Positions 27,487 to 36,518 of a stretch of DNA of 64,000 nucleotides are shown in pieces (within the stretch, counting starts at the first letter, position 1; the number at the start of each line of letters is the position of its first letter). The position numbers and the translations under genes were made by a program. This DNA is from Thalassotalea piscium (GTDB lineage: Bacteria > Pseudomonadota > Gammaproteobacteria > Enterobacterales > Alteromonadaceae): NCBI RefSeq assembly GCF_030295935.1, contig NZ_AP027362.1, positions 1,674,001 to 1,738,000 of the forward strand. The letters run 5' to 3'. The notes below the pieces were generated by a model. The model was given only the letters and a program-made list of their open reading frames with translations, was not told the origin of the DNA and did not search any database.

Positions 27487-30400
27487 TTGTCTTCCTCTGT
27501 ACTTCCTAACGATATCATATTAATTGAATCGCTTTATCAGCAATTAACGCAAGTTAAACTTGCTGATATTGGCCGATTAAAAAGCCGTTTGCATGGCGTT
27601 AAAAAAATCTCAACGCCTGAAAAACAACAGAAGGTATTGCGTACAATCGCAAAGCAGATAGAGCAGTCTATCGCGAGTAAAACATTTAAACTTAAGAATA
27701 AACCCACCATTGAGTATCCCGAAAGCTTGCCGGTTAGTCAAAACGTTGATGTAATTTCCGAGGCTATTAAAAATAACCAAGTGGTGATTATTGCAGGTGA
27801 AACAGGGTCTGGAAAGACCACACAAATTCCTAAAATATGTATTGAACTTGGGCGGGGGATTGAAGGAAAAATAGGGCATACCCAACCACGAAGAATCGCT
27901 GCAAGAACGGTTGCTACTCGTATTGCAGATGAATTGAATTCACCGTTAGGCTCTGTCGTAGGTTATAAAGTTAGATTTAACGACATGGTTGATGAAAATA
28001 GTTTTATCAAACTAATGACAGATGGCATTTTGTTGGCAGAAATGCAGACCGATCGATTACTGAGACAATACGATACAATCATTATTGATGAAGCCCATGA
28101 GCGTAGCTTAAATATTGACTTTATTTTGGGGTATTTGCGTTCAATTTTACCTAAGCGTCCTGATCTTAAAATTATTATAACCTCTGCGACTATCGATCCT
28201 GAACGTTTTGCTGAGCACTTTAAATCTGTTACCGGCGAGTTAGCACCCATTATTGAAGTGTCAGGTCGTACATTTCCTGTAGAAATGCGTTATCGGCCCT
28301 TAATTGAACAGGGCGACGATGTAGACATTATCTCTGGCATTATCAATGCTATTGAAGAGTTATCATTATTGCCTCAAGGAGATATTTTAATTTTTCTTAA
28401 TGGTGAGCGTGAAATTCGTGATACGGCTCAAGCGCTTGAAAAAGAGAATTTTGCGCACACACAAATATTGCCTCTGTATTCGCGACTAACTGTGCAAGAG
28501 CAAAATAGAATATTTTTACCACACACGGGCAGAAACATTGTTCTTGCGACCAACGTTGCCGAAACAAGTTTAACTGTGCCAGGCATAAAGTATGTTATAG
28601 ACCCTGGAACTGCTAGAATATCGCGTTATAGCTACCGCACTAAGGTTCAGCGGTTACCTATCGAGCCTATTTCACAAGCAAGCGCTAATCAGCGTGCCGG
28701 ACGCTGCGGACGCGTTTCTTCAGGGGTATGTATTCGTCTGTATTCAGAAGATGATTACTTATCTCGTAGCGAATTTACCGATCCTGAAATTTTACGTACT
28801 AATTTAGCAACCGTTATCTTACAGATGCTTTCGTTAGATTTAGGCAGTATTAACGATTTTCCGTTTTTACAGCCACCTGATAATCGAAATATCAGTGATG
28901 GAATTCGTTTACTAGATGAACTTGCTGCTATTGAGCATCACGGTGCTAAAACACGGCTGACCGCAACAGGACGTTCGCTAGCAAAGTTTCCTGTTGACCC
29001 TCGTTTAGCTAAAATGGTACTAACTTCGGTAGACATGGGATGTGTAGCACAAGTCTTTATAATAGTTGCTGCGTTAAGTATTCAAGATCCACGAGAAAGA
29101 CCCCATGAAAAACAGCAGGCGGCTGATGAAAAACATAGTCGTTTTAAAGATAAGCAGTCAGACTTTATTACTTTTTTAAACTTATGGCATTACTTAAACG
29201 AACAACAACGGGTGTTATCAAATAACCAATTTAGGAAGCTGTGCCAAAAAGAGTTTTTATCGTATATCCGCATACGCGAGTGGCAAGACATTGTTAGCCA
29301 ACTAAAGTTGGCATTGAAAGATCAAAACATTGCTTTTACTTCACTCGACATGACGACAGACAGTGCTAATGACATTATTCATCAATCAATTCTTTCTGGT
29401 TTACTTAGCCACTTAGGCCAACTTGATGAAAATAAAGAGTTTAAAGGGGCACGTGGTACTAAATTCTTTATCTTTCCAGGCTCATCTTTAGCTAAAAAAC
29501 CGCCTAAATGGATTATGGCAGCGGAGTTGGTTGAAACTAGCCGACTATTTGCTCGAATGGCAGGAAAAATTGAAGCACACTGGATAGAGCCTTTAGCAAA
29601 ACATTTAATTAAATATAGTTATAGCGAACCACATTGGGAGAAGAAGCAAGGTGCGGTTATGGCCTTTGAGCAAGCCTCGCTTTATGGCTTAATTATTATT
29701 GCTAAACGTAAGGTTAATTTTAATAAAATTGAGCCACACACCTGTCGCGAAATTTTTATTCGCGAAGCGCTCGTTAATGGCGACTCTACTATTAATGAAA
29801 AGTTTGCTCAAAAAAATACACAGCTCATTGCTGATATTGAAAAACTTGAACAAAAAGCGCGCCGAAAAGATTTTTTAGTTGATGAACAACAGCTTTACGA
29901 CTTTTTCGATACAAAGCTGCCAAGCACAGTAATTTGTCAGCGTAGCTTTCTCTCTTGGTGGAAAAATACCAAGCAACAACAGCCTAATCTATTGCTATTT
30001 ACCAAAGCATTTTTATTAAATGAAAATACAGAAAAAGTCAGTAAGGATAAATTTCCCGATATATGGCAGCAAGGAAGCCTATCTTTACCATTAAGTTATC
30101 ATTTTTCACCTGGTGATATTGATGATGGTGTAAGTGTTACTATTCCTATTAGTTTATTAAACCAAGTACAAAATATAGGGTTCGATTGGTTAATTCCAGC
30201 AATGCGTTACGAGCTAATTATTGCACTAATTAAAGGATTACCTAAAACATTAAGACGCAACTTTGTTCCCGCACCTAATTATGCAGAAGCCTGTTTGGCG
30301 GCGATTTCGCAATCAGATCTACTTTTTACTGAAGCATTAGCTAAACATTTATTAAGAATGACCGGGGTTCGTATCGAAAATGAACACTGGCAACAAATTG

Positions 30401-31407
30401 AGTTGCCAGTCCATTTATTGATTAACTTTAAAGTTATTGATGAAAAAAATAAGCTAGTTGCCCAAGGCCGTAATTTAGATAATTTAAAAGATAAACTACA
30501 AGGAAAAGTGAAAGCTTCAATCAAATCGGTCGCTGACAAAGGCATTGAGCGTGACAACATCGTTCAATGGAATTTTGATGCGATCCCGGTTAATTATCAA
30601 AAGAAAGTCGCTAACCTAACAATAAAAGCGTACCCAGCACTTGTCGATAAAAACAAAACAGTCGCTATCGAGCTTTTTGAACAACCGGCGGTGGCAGAAC
30701 AAGCAATGATAGAAGGCTTAAGTAGGTTGGTACTGTTAAATATTCCGTCACCGTTAAAATACCTACAAGAAAAGCTGCCAAATAAAGCTAAACTTGGCAT
30801 GTACTTCAATCCATTTGGTTCAATTAAAGAGCTCCTTGATGACTGCATAGTTGCTGCATGTCAGCAGCTGATTGAAGATCATGGTGAATTGGCAAGAGAC
30901 GAGGCGCACTTCAATAAAACAAAGGACTATGTCAGAGCTGAAATTTCAGACTCTGTACTGCATGCGGCAATAACCGTTGAAAAAATATTGTCGTTAACGC
31001 ATGACATAAATAAGAAATTAAAGGGAAAAGTATCGCTAAATGTTATTCAATCTCAGGGCGATATTAAGCAACAGCTTCAAGCGTTAGTTCATAAAGGCTT
31101 TATTGCTGAATCAGGTATTAAAAGGTTGCCTGATATTTTACGTTACTTACAGGCAATAATTAGACGATTAGAAAAGCTATCAATCGATCCTAATCAAGAT
31201 AGATTAAAGTTATTAGAAGTAGAAAAAGTAACAGAGCGATATCACGTATTATTATCAAATCAACGAAAGGATATTCCTGTTGATAAAGCGATAGCTGAAA
31301 CTCGTTGGATGATAGAAGAATTAAGGGTGTCGTTATTTGCACAAAATTTAAAAACGCCATTTCCTATTTCGGCCAAACGTATCATTAATTATATAAACCA
31401 GTTTTAA
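27487..31407 (+). CDS. hrpA: ATP-dependent RNA helicase HrpA
   Basis: The 1306-residue protein is a full-length DEAH-box helicase that rescues stalled ribosomes in E. coli. Motifs: P-loop 'IIAGETGSGKTTQIPK' near residue 100, DEAH at 201-204 (IIDEAHERSLNIDF), 'ITSATIDPERFA', 'VLATNVAETSLTVPGI' and 'QRAGRCGRVSSGVCIRLY'. The winged-helix, ratchet and OB regions follow, then the long HrpA-specific C-terminal part (DUF3418). Translation probably begins at TTG 27487 under a stem-loop. It is monocistronic. Confidence 0.95.
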   Translation: MSSSVLPNDIILIESLYQQLTQVKLADIGRLKSRLHGVKKISTPEKQQKVLRTIAKQIEQSIASKTFKLKNKPTIEYPESLPVSQNVDVISEAIKNNQVVIIAGETGSGKTTQIPKICIELGRGIEGKIGHTQPRRIAARTVATRIADELNSPLGSVVGYKVRFNDMVDENSFIKLMTDGILLAEMQTDRLLRQYDTIIIDEAHERSLNIDFILGYLRSILPKRPDLKIIITSATIDPERFAEHFKSVTGELAPIIEVSGRTFPVEMRYRPLIEQGDDVDIISGIINAIEELSLLPQGDILIFLNGEREIRDTAQALEKENFAHTQILPLYSRLTVQEQNRIFLPHTGRNIVLATNVAETSLTVPGIKYVIDPGTARISRYSYRTKVQRLPIEPISQASANQRAGRCGRVSSGVCIRLYSEDDYLSRSEFTDPEILRTNLATVILQMLSLDLGSINDFPFLQPPDNRNISDGIRLLDELAAIEHHGAKTRLTATGRSLAKFPVDPRLAKMVLTSVDMGCVAQVFIIVAALSIQDPRERPHEKQQAADEKHSRFKDKQSDFITFLNLWHYLNEQQRVLSNNQFRKLCQKEFLSYIRIREWQDIVSQLKLALKDQNIAFTSLDMTTDSANDIIHQSILSGLLSHLGQLDENKEFKGARGTKFFIFPGSSLAKKPPKWIMAAELVETSRLFARMAGKIEAHWIEPLAKHLIKYSYSEPHWEKKQGAVMAFEQASLYGLIIIAKRKVNFNKIEPHTCREIFIREALVNGDSTINEKFAQKNTQLIADIEKLEQKARRKDFLVDEQQLYDFFDTKLPSTVICQRSFLSWWKNTKQQQPNLLLFTKAFLLNENTEKVSKDKFPDIWQQGSLSLPLSYHFSPGDIDDGVSVTIPISLLNQVQNIGFDWLIPAMRYELIIALIKGLPKTLRRNFVPAPNYAEACLAAISQSDLLFTEALAKHLLRMTGVRIENEHWQQIELPVHLLINFKVIDEKNKLVAQGRNLDNLKDKLQGKVKASIKSVADKGIERDNIVQWNFDAIPVNYQKKVANLTIKAYPALVDKNKTVAIELFEQPAVAEQAMIEGLSRLVLLNIPSPLKYLQEKLPNKAKLGMYFNPFGSIKELLDDCIVAACQQLIEDHGELARDEAHFNKTKDYVRAEISDSVLHAAITVEKILSLTHDINKKLKGKVSLNVIQSQGDIKQQLQALVHKGFIAESGIKRLPDILRYLQAIIRRLEKLSIDPNQDRLKLLEVEKVTERYHVLLSNQRKDIPVDKAIAETRWMIEELRVSLFAQNLKTPFPISAKRIINYINQF

Positions 31408-31531
31408 TAACTATCTACTAAGAAAAATGGCCACTTCTTTATTCAAGGTAGTATAAGAAGGTTGGGTCTATTGACAGCGCTAAATTCAACCAGTATAACT
31501 GGAGTAAGTTTATACAATTAATGGAGTGGCA

Positions 31532-31831
31532 ATGTTAAGTTATGACGATAAAAGAGACTTCTATCGCATGATGGTTAATAGTGAAGTTACTGTTACGATT
31601 ATCGATGATGAAGCTGATAGTACTTTATTAGCAACATGTAGAGATTTAAGTGCTACGGGTTTAGCCATAGAAATGTCACATCCCATGGAGTTAAATACTT
31701 TAGTTAAAGTAAATATCGATTCTGCAAACAACAGTGTTCAATCATTAAATGTTACAGGAAAGGTTGTTAGGGTTACCGAAGAAACTGACGATAGTTATCT
31801 TATTGGTATTAACATTTCTGAAATTGACTAG
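31532..31831 (+). CDS. PilZ domain protein
   Basis: The 99-residue protein is a single PilZ domain with both cyclic di-GMP binding motifs: RxxxR ('KRDFYRM', near residues 8-13) and DxSxxG ('CRDLSATGLAIEM'). It should therefore bind cyclic di-GMP, unlike the PilZ at 37507. I chose ATG 31532 because GGAG lies 5 bases upstream; a GTG two codons earlier overlaps that signal. It lies between hrpA and a convergent transporter gene. Target unknown. Confidence 0.85.
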   Translation: MLSYDDKRDFYRMMVNSEVTVTIIDDEADSTLLATCRDLSATGLAIEMSHPMELNTLVKVNIDSANNSVQSLNVTGKVVRVTEETDDSYLIGINISEID

Positions 31832-31835
31832 ATTA

Positions 31836-31855
31836 ACCACGCCTTAGTGCGTGGT
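31836..31855. terminator. Shared hairpin between convergent genes
   Basis: ACCACGC (31836-31842) and GCGTGGT (31849-31855) make a perfect 7-bp stem with a 6-base loop, 5 bases after the PilZ stop. The right arm lies in the last codons of the opposite-strand transporter gene. It probably ends both transcripts, though T-tracts are weak. Confidence 0.55.
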
Positions 31856-32554
31856 CATCATCAAACCAAACATACCTAGACTAAACCCAAGTAAAGCGCC
31901 GATCGGTGGAGCCCAATGGTTTTCAAGCTTTACCTGTGGAGCAATATCTTGAAATATTGAGTAAATGATCCCACCTGATGCAAATAACATAATAGCCGCA
32001 ACAGTTTCAGGGTGCTGTGCTAGCCACAAATAACCTGATACGCCAAATACAGGTCCAAGAAGTGCCATTAGCGTAAATACGATAATTATTTTATACGGTT
32101 TATAAGTAGGCTTTGCGTTTAACTCTCGGTAGGCACTAAAACCCTCGGGTAAATTTTGTAATGCCATTAAACCAGCAAGTAAAAAAGCACTGCTGTTTCC
32201 AGTAGCAAAAGCAGCACCCAAAGCAATAGACTCTGGAATAAAATCAGAAAGCATTGCAGCCAATTGACTTGCAGGTGTATTAATCTTTTTTAGTAAAATA
32301 TCGAGTAACATAAAGGCTACCCCACCCACAATAAACCAAATACATGCTGTTATGGGGCTGTGCTCGGCTATTCCCTCAGGAACAAGTACAAGCGCCACAG
32401 CGGATAGTAAAGCACCGCCGCCAAAGGCCATAATGCCATGTCTAAGTTCTTCTTCTAGCCACTTTTGCTGAATGTTTTCAAAACGAGCAATTAATGCCCC
32501 AAAAGGCATCGCAAGACCAGCGAGTAGTGTTGATAATATAACGGTTAAGAGCAT
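31844..32554 (-). CDS. ZIP-like membrane transporter with altered metal site
   Basis: The 236-residue protein has about eight membrane helices and the ZIP/GufA fold, with 'SDFIPESIALGAAF' in place of the usual HNxPEG helix IV signature, 'LQNLPEGFSAYREL' in the next, and 'SGGIIYSIFQDIAPQ' corresponding to the helix V/VI region. The canonical histidines of ZIP helices IV and V are replaced by Asp or Gln. It may transport a different substrate or have lost transport. There is no operon partner; rlmI lies 252 bases away on the same strand with a palindromic element between. Confidence 0.75.
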   Translation of the reverse strand: MLLTVILSTLLAGLAMPFGALIARFENIQQKWLEEELRHGIMAFGGGALLSAVALVLVPEGIAEHSPITACIWFIVGGVAFMLLDILLKKINTPASQLAAMLSDFIPESIALGAAFATGNSSAFLLAGLMALQNLPEGFSAYRELNAKPTYKPYKIIIVFTLMALLGPVFGVSGYLWLAQHPETVAAIMLFASGGIIYSIFQDIAPQVKLENHWAPPIGALLGFSLGMFGLMMTTH

Positions 32555-32645
32555 AGAAGTTCTCAGCTATAGCGCAGTGCAATATTGAGCTAATTAACGC
32601 TGTATATTACACATTTTATCTATATATTAGCTAACAAATATAGTT

Positions 32646-32807
32646 ATACCAGTTTCATTAAATAAGTGATCTATTTTATACGCAGTGAAAACAGTCAAAT
32701 ACAAGGCATTTATTTTCATAACTAGTTGTTCTAATTATAAAATAAATAACGCAGTAGTTGATTGTTTTAACCAGTAGAAATGATCACATAATTAGTGAGA
32801 TTGGTAT
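32646..32807. repeat. Palindromic intergenic element, 162-bp version (copy 2)
   Basis: This is the longest of three related copies. It has the same ATACCAGTTTCATTAA... left end and GATTGGTAT right end, with a centre carrying two ACGCAGT direct repeats 69 bases apart. Its right end runs into the stop codon of rlmI (the stop is at 32807-32809 on the opposite strand). It lies between rlmI and the ZIP-like gene. Confidence 0.85.
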
Positions 32808-33997
32808 TAATCAACCTGACAGACTAATCCTTTTAAATAATATCCTTCAGGGTAATTACTCGAGACAGGGTGATCAGGCGCTTGGTGTAATCGATCAACA
32901 ATGTAGGCGTTACGTTTGGCATCAAGCGCAGCATCTGCGACAATTTTTTGAAATAAGCTTGTTTCCATTAATCCAGAGCATGAAAATGTTAATAATATAC
33001 CTTTTGGCTTTAATAGTTGCATGGCAAGCATATTAATATCTTTATAACCACGACATGCCCCTGTTAGCTGCGCTTTTGATTCTACAAATTTAGGGGGATC
33101 TAAAATAATCATATCAAAAGTGCGTTTTTCTGCTCTAAATCGACGGAGTAATTTAAACACATCTTCTTTAAGGTAAGAAACCTTGTCTTCGTTAATGTTA
33201 TTAAGGGCAACGTTACGCTTAGCTGTGTCGAGAGCATCTTGTGATACGTCAACATTTATCACTTCTTTTGCACCTTGTTGCGCACAATGTAATGAGAATG
33301 TGCCAGTATAAGAAAAGCAGTTAAGTACCGTTTTGTCTTTTGCATATATACCTGCAATACGACGTGATTCTCTTTGATCAAGGTAAAACCCTGTTTTATG
33401 ACCCTTTTCAATATCGACTAAAATTTTAATGCCATACTCTTCTATGATACATTCAGTGGATGGTTGCTCTTTGGTAAGCCAACCGGTAATAGGTGTTAAC
33501 CCTTCTTTTTTACGAACATCAACATCAGATCGTTCATATATGTGACAATTAGGATAAAGCGTTTTTATACACTCTATTAATGTATAACGATGAAAATCAG
33601 CGCCAGCACTTAACAGCTGACAAACGATAAATTGATCATATTTGTCTATCGTTATACCCGGAAGCCCATCAGACTCACCTGCGATTAATCGATAACCAGT
33701 TAATTGTCCTTGTTCAATAAACCAATCTCGTCTTTGCTGTGCTTGTAATAATTTATTACGAAAGAAATTATGATCAATTTCTTCTTGTTCATCGAAAGTC
33801 CATATCCGAATACGAATTTGCGATTCTGGTGAATAAGCACCTCTAGCAATCCATTTTTCTTGATGATCATAAATATCAACAGTATCACCCAGCATTGGGT
33901 TTCCTTTGATTTTATTGATCGCTTTAGAAAATACCCATGGGTGTTTGCGTAATAAAGACTTCTCTCGTGAAACTTTTAAATAAACTCTTGCTGACAT
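32807..33997 (-). CDS. rlmI: 23S rRNA m5C1962 methyltransferase RlmI
   Basis: The 396-residue protein has an N-terminal PUA domain ('[20 protein letters not shown]'), an EEHEE-like middle region and a Rossmann SAM-dependent methyltransferase with '[20 protein letters not shown]' (SAM loop), 'DPPKF' near residue 302 and '[10 protein letters not shown]' near 355. The last includes the cysteine of the RlmI family active site (SCSG). The enzyme methylates C1962 of 23S rRNA. Its stop codon touches the end of a palindromic element. A MITE lies just upstream of its start. Confidence 0.92.
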   Translation of the reverse strand: MSARVYLKVSREKSLLRKHPWVFSKAINKIKGNPMLGDTVDIYDHQEKWIARGAYSPESQIRIRIWTFDEQEEIDHNFFRNKLLQAQQRRDWFIEQGQLTGYRLIAGESDGLPGITIDKYDQFIVCQLLSAGADFHRYTLIECIKTLYPNCHIYERSDVDVRKKEGLTPITGWLTKEQPSTECIIEEYGIKILVDIEKGHKTGFYLDQRESRRIAGIYAKDKTVLNCFSYTGTFSLHCAQQGAKEVINVDVSQDALDTAKRNVALNNINEDKVSYLKEDVFKLLRRFRAEKRTFDMIILDPPKFVESKAQLTGACRGYKDINMLAMQLLKPKGILLTFSCSGLMETSLFQKIVADAALDAKRNAYIVDRLHQAPDHPVSSNYPEGYYLKGLVCQVD

Positions 33998-34092
33998 TTG
34001 ACTATACTTATAGGGCTAAAAGGTGATCTGGGCGCAGTTTAATCTTTGATGGTCATTGGTGCAAATTTCTAGCAAATTTAATCTATATATTA

Positions 34093-34356
34093 GGGCCTGT
34101 TGATCTTTCAGTTTATAGCTCTGTTGCACTTGAAAAGGTGTCAAATGAGGCGCTTAATGTAATATTTGGTTGTGCCAAATGTACATTAAGCAACAAAGCG
34201 TGACGCTTTTTCAAGGCAACCCAAAGGGCTATGGTTGTTTTTCAACCTAACTACGTTAAAAATAGTTTAGGTAGAATTACTACATTGCACTATTTTTGTC
34301 TTGTTATCTTAAAAAATAACCTATAGCAGAGCCTAAAAGGAAAGATCAACAGACCC
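34093..34356. mobile_element. MITE, 264 bp, TA-flanked (copy B)
   Basis: GGGCCTGTTGATCTTTC on the left and GAAAGATCAACAGACCC on the right form 17-base inverted repeats (one mismatch), with TA duplicated on both sides (34091-34092 and 34357-34358). It is in the opposite orientation to the copy at 15059 and is about the same length. It lies in the divergent promoter region between rlmI and acyP and ends only 19 bases before the acyP start, so it probably supplies or displaces the acyP upstream region. Confidence 0.88.
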
Positions 34357-34375
34357 TAACTAAAGAGTATTTAAT

Positions 34376-34645
34376 ATGAATGTAAGTTACATAATCCATG
34401 TAAGTGGAAAAGTTCAAGGTGTTTACTTTCGGGCTTCAAGTCAACAAAAAGCAATTGAATATGGTATTAGTGGTTATGCACGTAACTTGACCGATGGCGA
34501 TGTTGAGGTCTTATTGTGTGGTGAACAAGACAATGTTAATAAAATGCTTGAATGGCTTAATCAAGGCCCCTCAACGGCAAGGGTAGATAAAATTAATGTA
34601 AAACAAGTAGAATGGCAGCAATACAACTTTTTTTCAATTGGTTAA
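34376..34645 (+). CDS. acyP: Acylphosphatase
   Basis: The 89-residue protein has the acylphosphatase signature 'VSGKVQGVYFRASSQQKA' with catalytic Arg (YFRAS) and the Asn of 'GYARNLTDGDVEV'. It hydrolyses acyl phosphates such as acetyl phosphate and carbamoyl phosphate. AAAGAG precedes the ATG. It is followed 12 bases later by a quinone oxidoreductase gene, probably cotranscribed. A MITE abuts its upstream region. Confidence 0.93.
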   Translation: MNVSYIIHVSGKVQGVYFRASSQQKAIEYGISGYARNLTDGDVEVLLCGEQDNVNKMLEWLNQGPSTARVDKINVKQVEWQQYNFFSIG

Positions 34646-34657
34646 TTTGGAGTTATC

Positions 34658-35638
34658 TTGCAATATATAGCGGTAAAGGATGCTCAAACGTTAACGTTTG
34701 AGCAAACATCAACACCAGAGTGTAATGATGATGAATGTTTAATTGAAGTAAAGGCTATTGGTATTAACCGTGCTGATATTTTACAAAAGCAAGGTAAATA
34801 CCCGCCACCTTCAGGAGAGTCAGAAATTCTAGGGCTTGAGGTCAGCGGTGTCATAGCAAAAATGCCGCCAAATACTATGCTAAATAGTGAATTCTCGGTT
34901 GGTGATAGGGTGTGCGCTATAGTCGCTGGAGGTGGTTATGCTCAGTTTGCTAAAGTAAAAGTTGCGCATTTGATCAAGTTACCTATTCATTATAGCTTTG
35001 AACAAGGTGCGAGTATTGCAGAAGTGTTTCTAACTGCCTATCAAAGCTTATTTGCCATTGCTGAGCTACAACCTAATCAAAATGTATTAATTCATGCGGG
35101 GGCAAGTGGTGTCGGCACTGCTGCAATTCAACTTGCAAAGGCGATTAATTGTCAGGTAACGGTTACAGCAAGTAACACAGAAAAAATAAAAGCATGTCGC
35201 GCTTTAGGGGCTGACAACTCAATTAACTACCGTGAACAAGACTTTGTTACTTGGACAAAAGAGCATCAACCGAAAGGCTTTGATGTGATCCTAGATGTTG
35301 TTGGTGGCGACTATCTTAATAAAAATATAAACTGTTTAGCACTAGATGGAAAAATAGTTATTTTATCGATGCTAGGCGGACGGTATAGTGACTCGGTGGA
35401 TGTTGCGAAACTTTTAATGAAAAGAGCCAACATACATGCGACGACATTGCGAAATAGATCTGACGCATATAAAAGTGAACTAATCGCTCAGTTTATGAAA
35501 GACTTTTATCCATTACTTCAATCTCAGCAATTAACGCCAGTAATTGGTCATATCTTTCATTGGCAAGAGGTAAATCAAGCTCATAGTGTTATGGAAGCTA
35601 ATCAAAATATTGGAAAACTAGTATTAATGGTAAGTTAG
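34658..35638 (+). CDS. NAD(P)H quinone oxidoreductase, PIG3-like
   Basis: The 326-residue protein is a zinc-free medium-chain dehydrogenase/reductase of the PIG3/QOR type: 'AIGINRADILQKQGKYPPP', 'LGLEVSGVIA', Rossmann 'VLIHAGASGVGTAAIQLAK' near residue 145, 'DVILDVVGG' and 'HWQEVNQAHSVMEANQNIGKLVL'. The catalytic zinc ligands of alcohol dehydrogenases are absent. It reduces quinones or enones with NADPH. The start is TTG with GGAG a few bases upstream; no ATG fits the family N-terminus. Confidence 0.88.
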   Translation: MQYIAVKDAQTLTFEQTSTPECNDDECLIEVKAIGINRADILQKQGKYPPPSGESEILGLEVSGVIAKMPPNTMLNSEFSVGDRVCAIVAGGGYAQFAKVKVAHLIKLPIHYSFEQGASIAEVFLTAYQSLFAIAELQPNQNVLIHAGASGVGTAAIQLAKAINCQVTVTASNTEKIKACRALGADNSINYREQDFVTWTKEHQPKGFDVILDVVGGDYLNKNINCLALDGKIVILSMLGGRYSDSVDVAKLLMKRANIHATTLRNRSDAYKSELIAQFMKDFYPLLQSQQLTPVIGHIFHWQEVNQAHSVMEANQNIGKLVLMVS

Positions 35639-35786
35639 TATTTAAATCTTAGCCTATTACTCGTCGATACTTTGAGATAAAATTAAAGTAAATCCCCAGT
35701 CAAATTGCAATTCGACCTAACCTTACATTTTTTATAGGCAAATTAAGGGTTTTGAAAGGTCAATAGTATATATGGGGTTAATAATA

Positions 35787-35857
35787 ATACCAGTTTCATT
35801 AATTAAGTGATCTGTTTTAGCCAGTAGAAATGATCACATAGTTAGTGAGATTGGTAT
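35787..35857. repeat. Palindromic intergenic element, 71-bp version (copy 3)
   Basis: This shortest copy keeps both ends (ATACCAGTTTC... and ...GATTGGTAT) and the GTGATC/GATCAC inner pair. It lacks the 22-base AATTTTATACGC... segment present in copy 1. It lies 16 bases before the tmk start, so it forms a hairpin in the tmk leader or lies in its promoter. Confidence 0.85.
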
Positions 35858-35873
35858 AACAATAGAGAATACT

Positions 35874-36518
35874 ATGCATAAAGGGTTTATGGTTGTTTTT
35901 GACGGTAGTAATGGCGCGGGTAAAACAACAGTAATAAATGAGGTGGAGAAGTACTTAATCTCAAAAGGTTTAGCCGTTACATTAACCAGAGAGCCTGGCG
36001 GAACACATATTGGCGAAAAAATTCGTGAGATTATATTAGACCCTACCACACCAGAAATGTGTGATTTAGCAGAGTTGATGTTATTTGGTGCCGGTCGTGC
36101 TCAACATATACAAGAAAAAATTAAACCAGCGCTTTGTGCTGGTAACATTGTTATTTCTGATAGATTTGATGCTGCAACCTTTAGTTTTCAGCATTACGCA
36201 CGAGGAATTGATCTCGACACCATTATTCAAATTAATAATTTAGCGTTAAATGGGTTTAGCCCAGAAATGAATATTATTTTAGACTTAGACCCCGTTGAAG
36301 GTTTAAAAAGAGTTAAAAGTCGCGGGGAAGGGCTTGACCGTTTAGAAGACGAGAAGTTAGAATTTTTAATTAAAGCCCGTAATGGCTATTTGATGCAGGC
36401 GAAGCAGCAGCCAGAAAAGTTTAAAGTAGTTGACGCCTCTCAATCTAAAGAAAAGGTATTAGCTGATGTAATCAATATTATAGATTCATTGATTAAAAGC
36501 AGTAAAAATGATGAGTAA
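35874..36518 (+). CDS. tmk: Thymidylate kinase
   Basis: The 214-residue enzyme phosphorylates dTMP to dTDP. Motifs are the P-loop 'FDGSNGAGKTTV' (about residues 9-20), 'LTREPGGTHIGEKIRE', 'ISDRFDAATFSFQHYARG' and the LID 'SRGEGLDRLE'. It overlaps holB by 11 bases and heads the conserved tmk-holB-pilZ-tatD order. The mltG/yceG gene that usually precedes tmk in gammaproteobacteria is not upstream here. Confidence 0.94.
   Translation: MHKGFMVVFDGSNGAGKTTVINEVEKYLISKGLAVTLTREPGGTHIGEKIREIILDPTTPEMCDLAELMLFGAGRAQHIQEKIKPALCAGNIVISDRFDAATFSFQHYARGIDLDTIIQINNLALNGFSPEMNIILDLDPVEGLKRVKSRGEGLDRLEDEKLEFLIKARNGYLMQAKQQPEKFKVVDASQSKEKVLADVINIIDSLIKSSKNDE

Noticed and set aside
32758-33036. 92-residue frame over the end of rlmI
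   Set aside because: It overlaps the palindromic element and the antisense strand of rlmI; it is a shadow.
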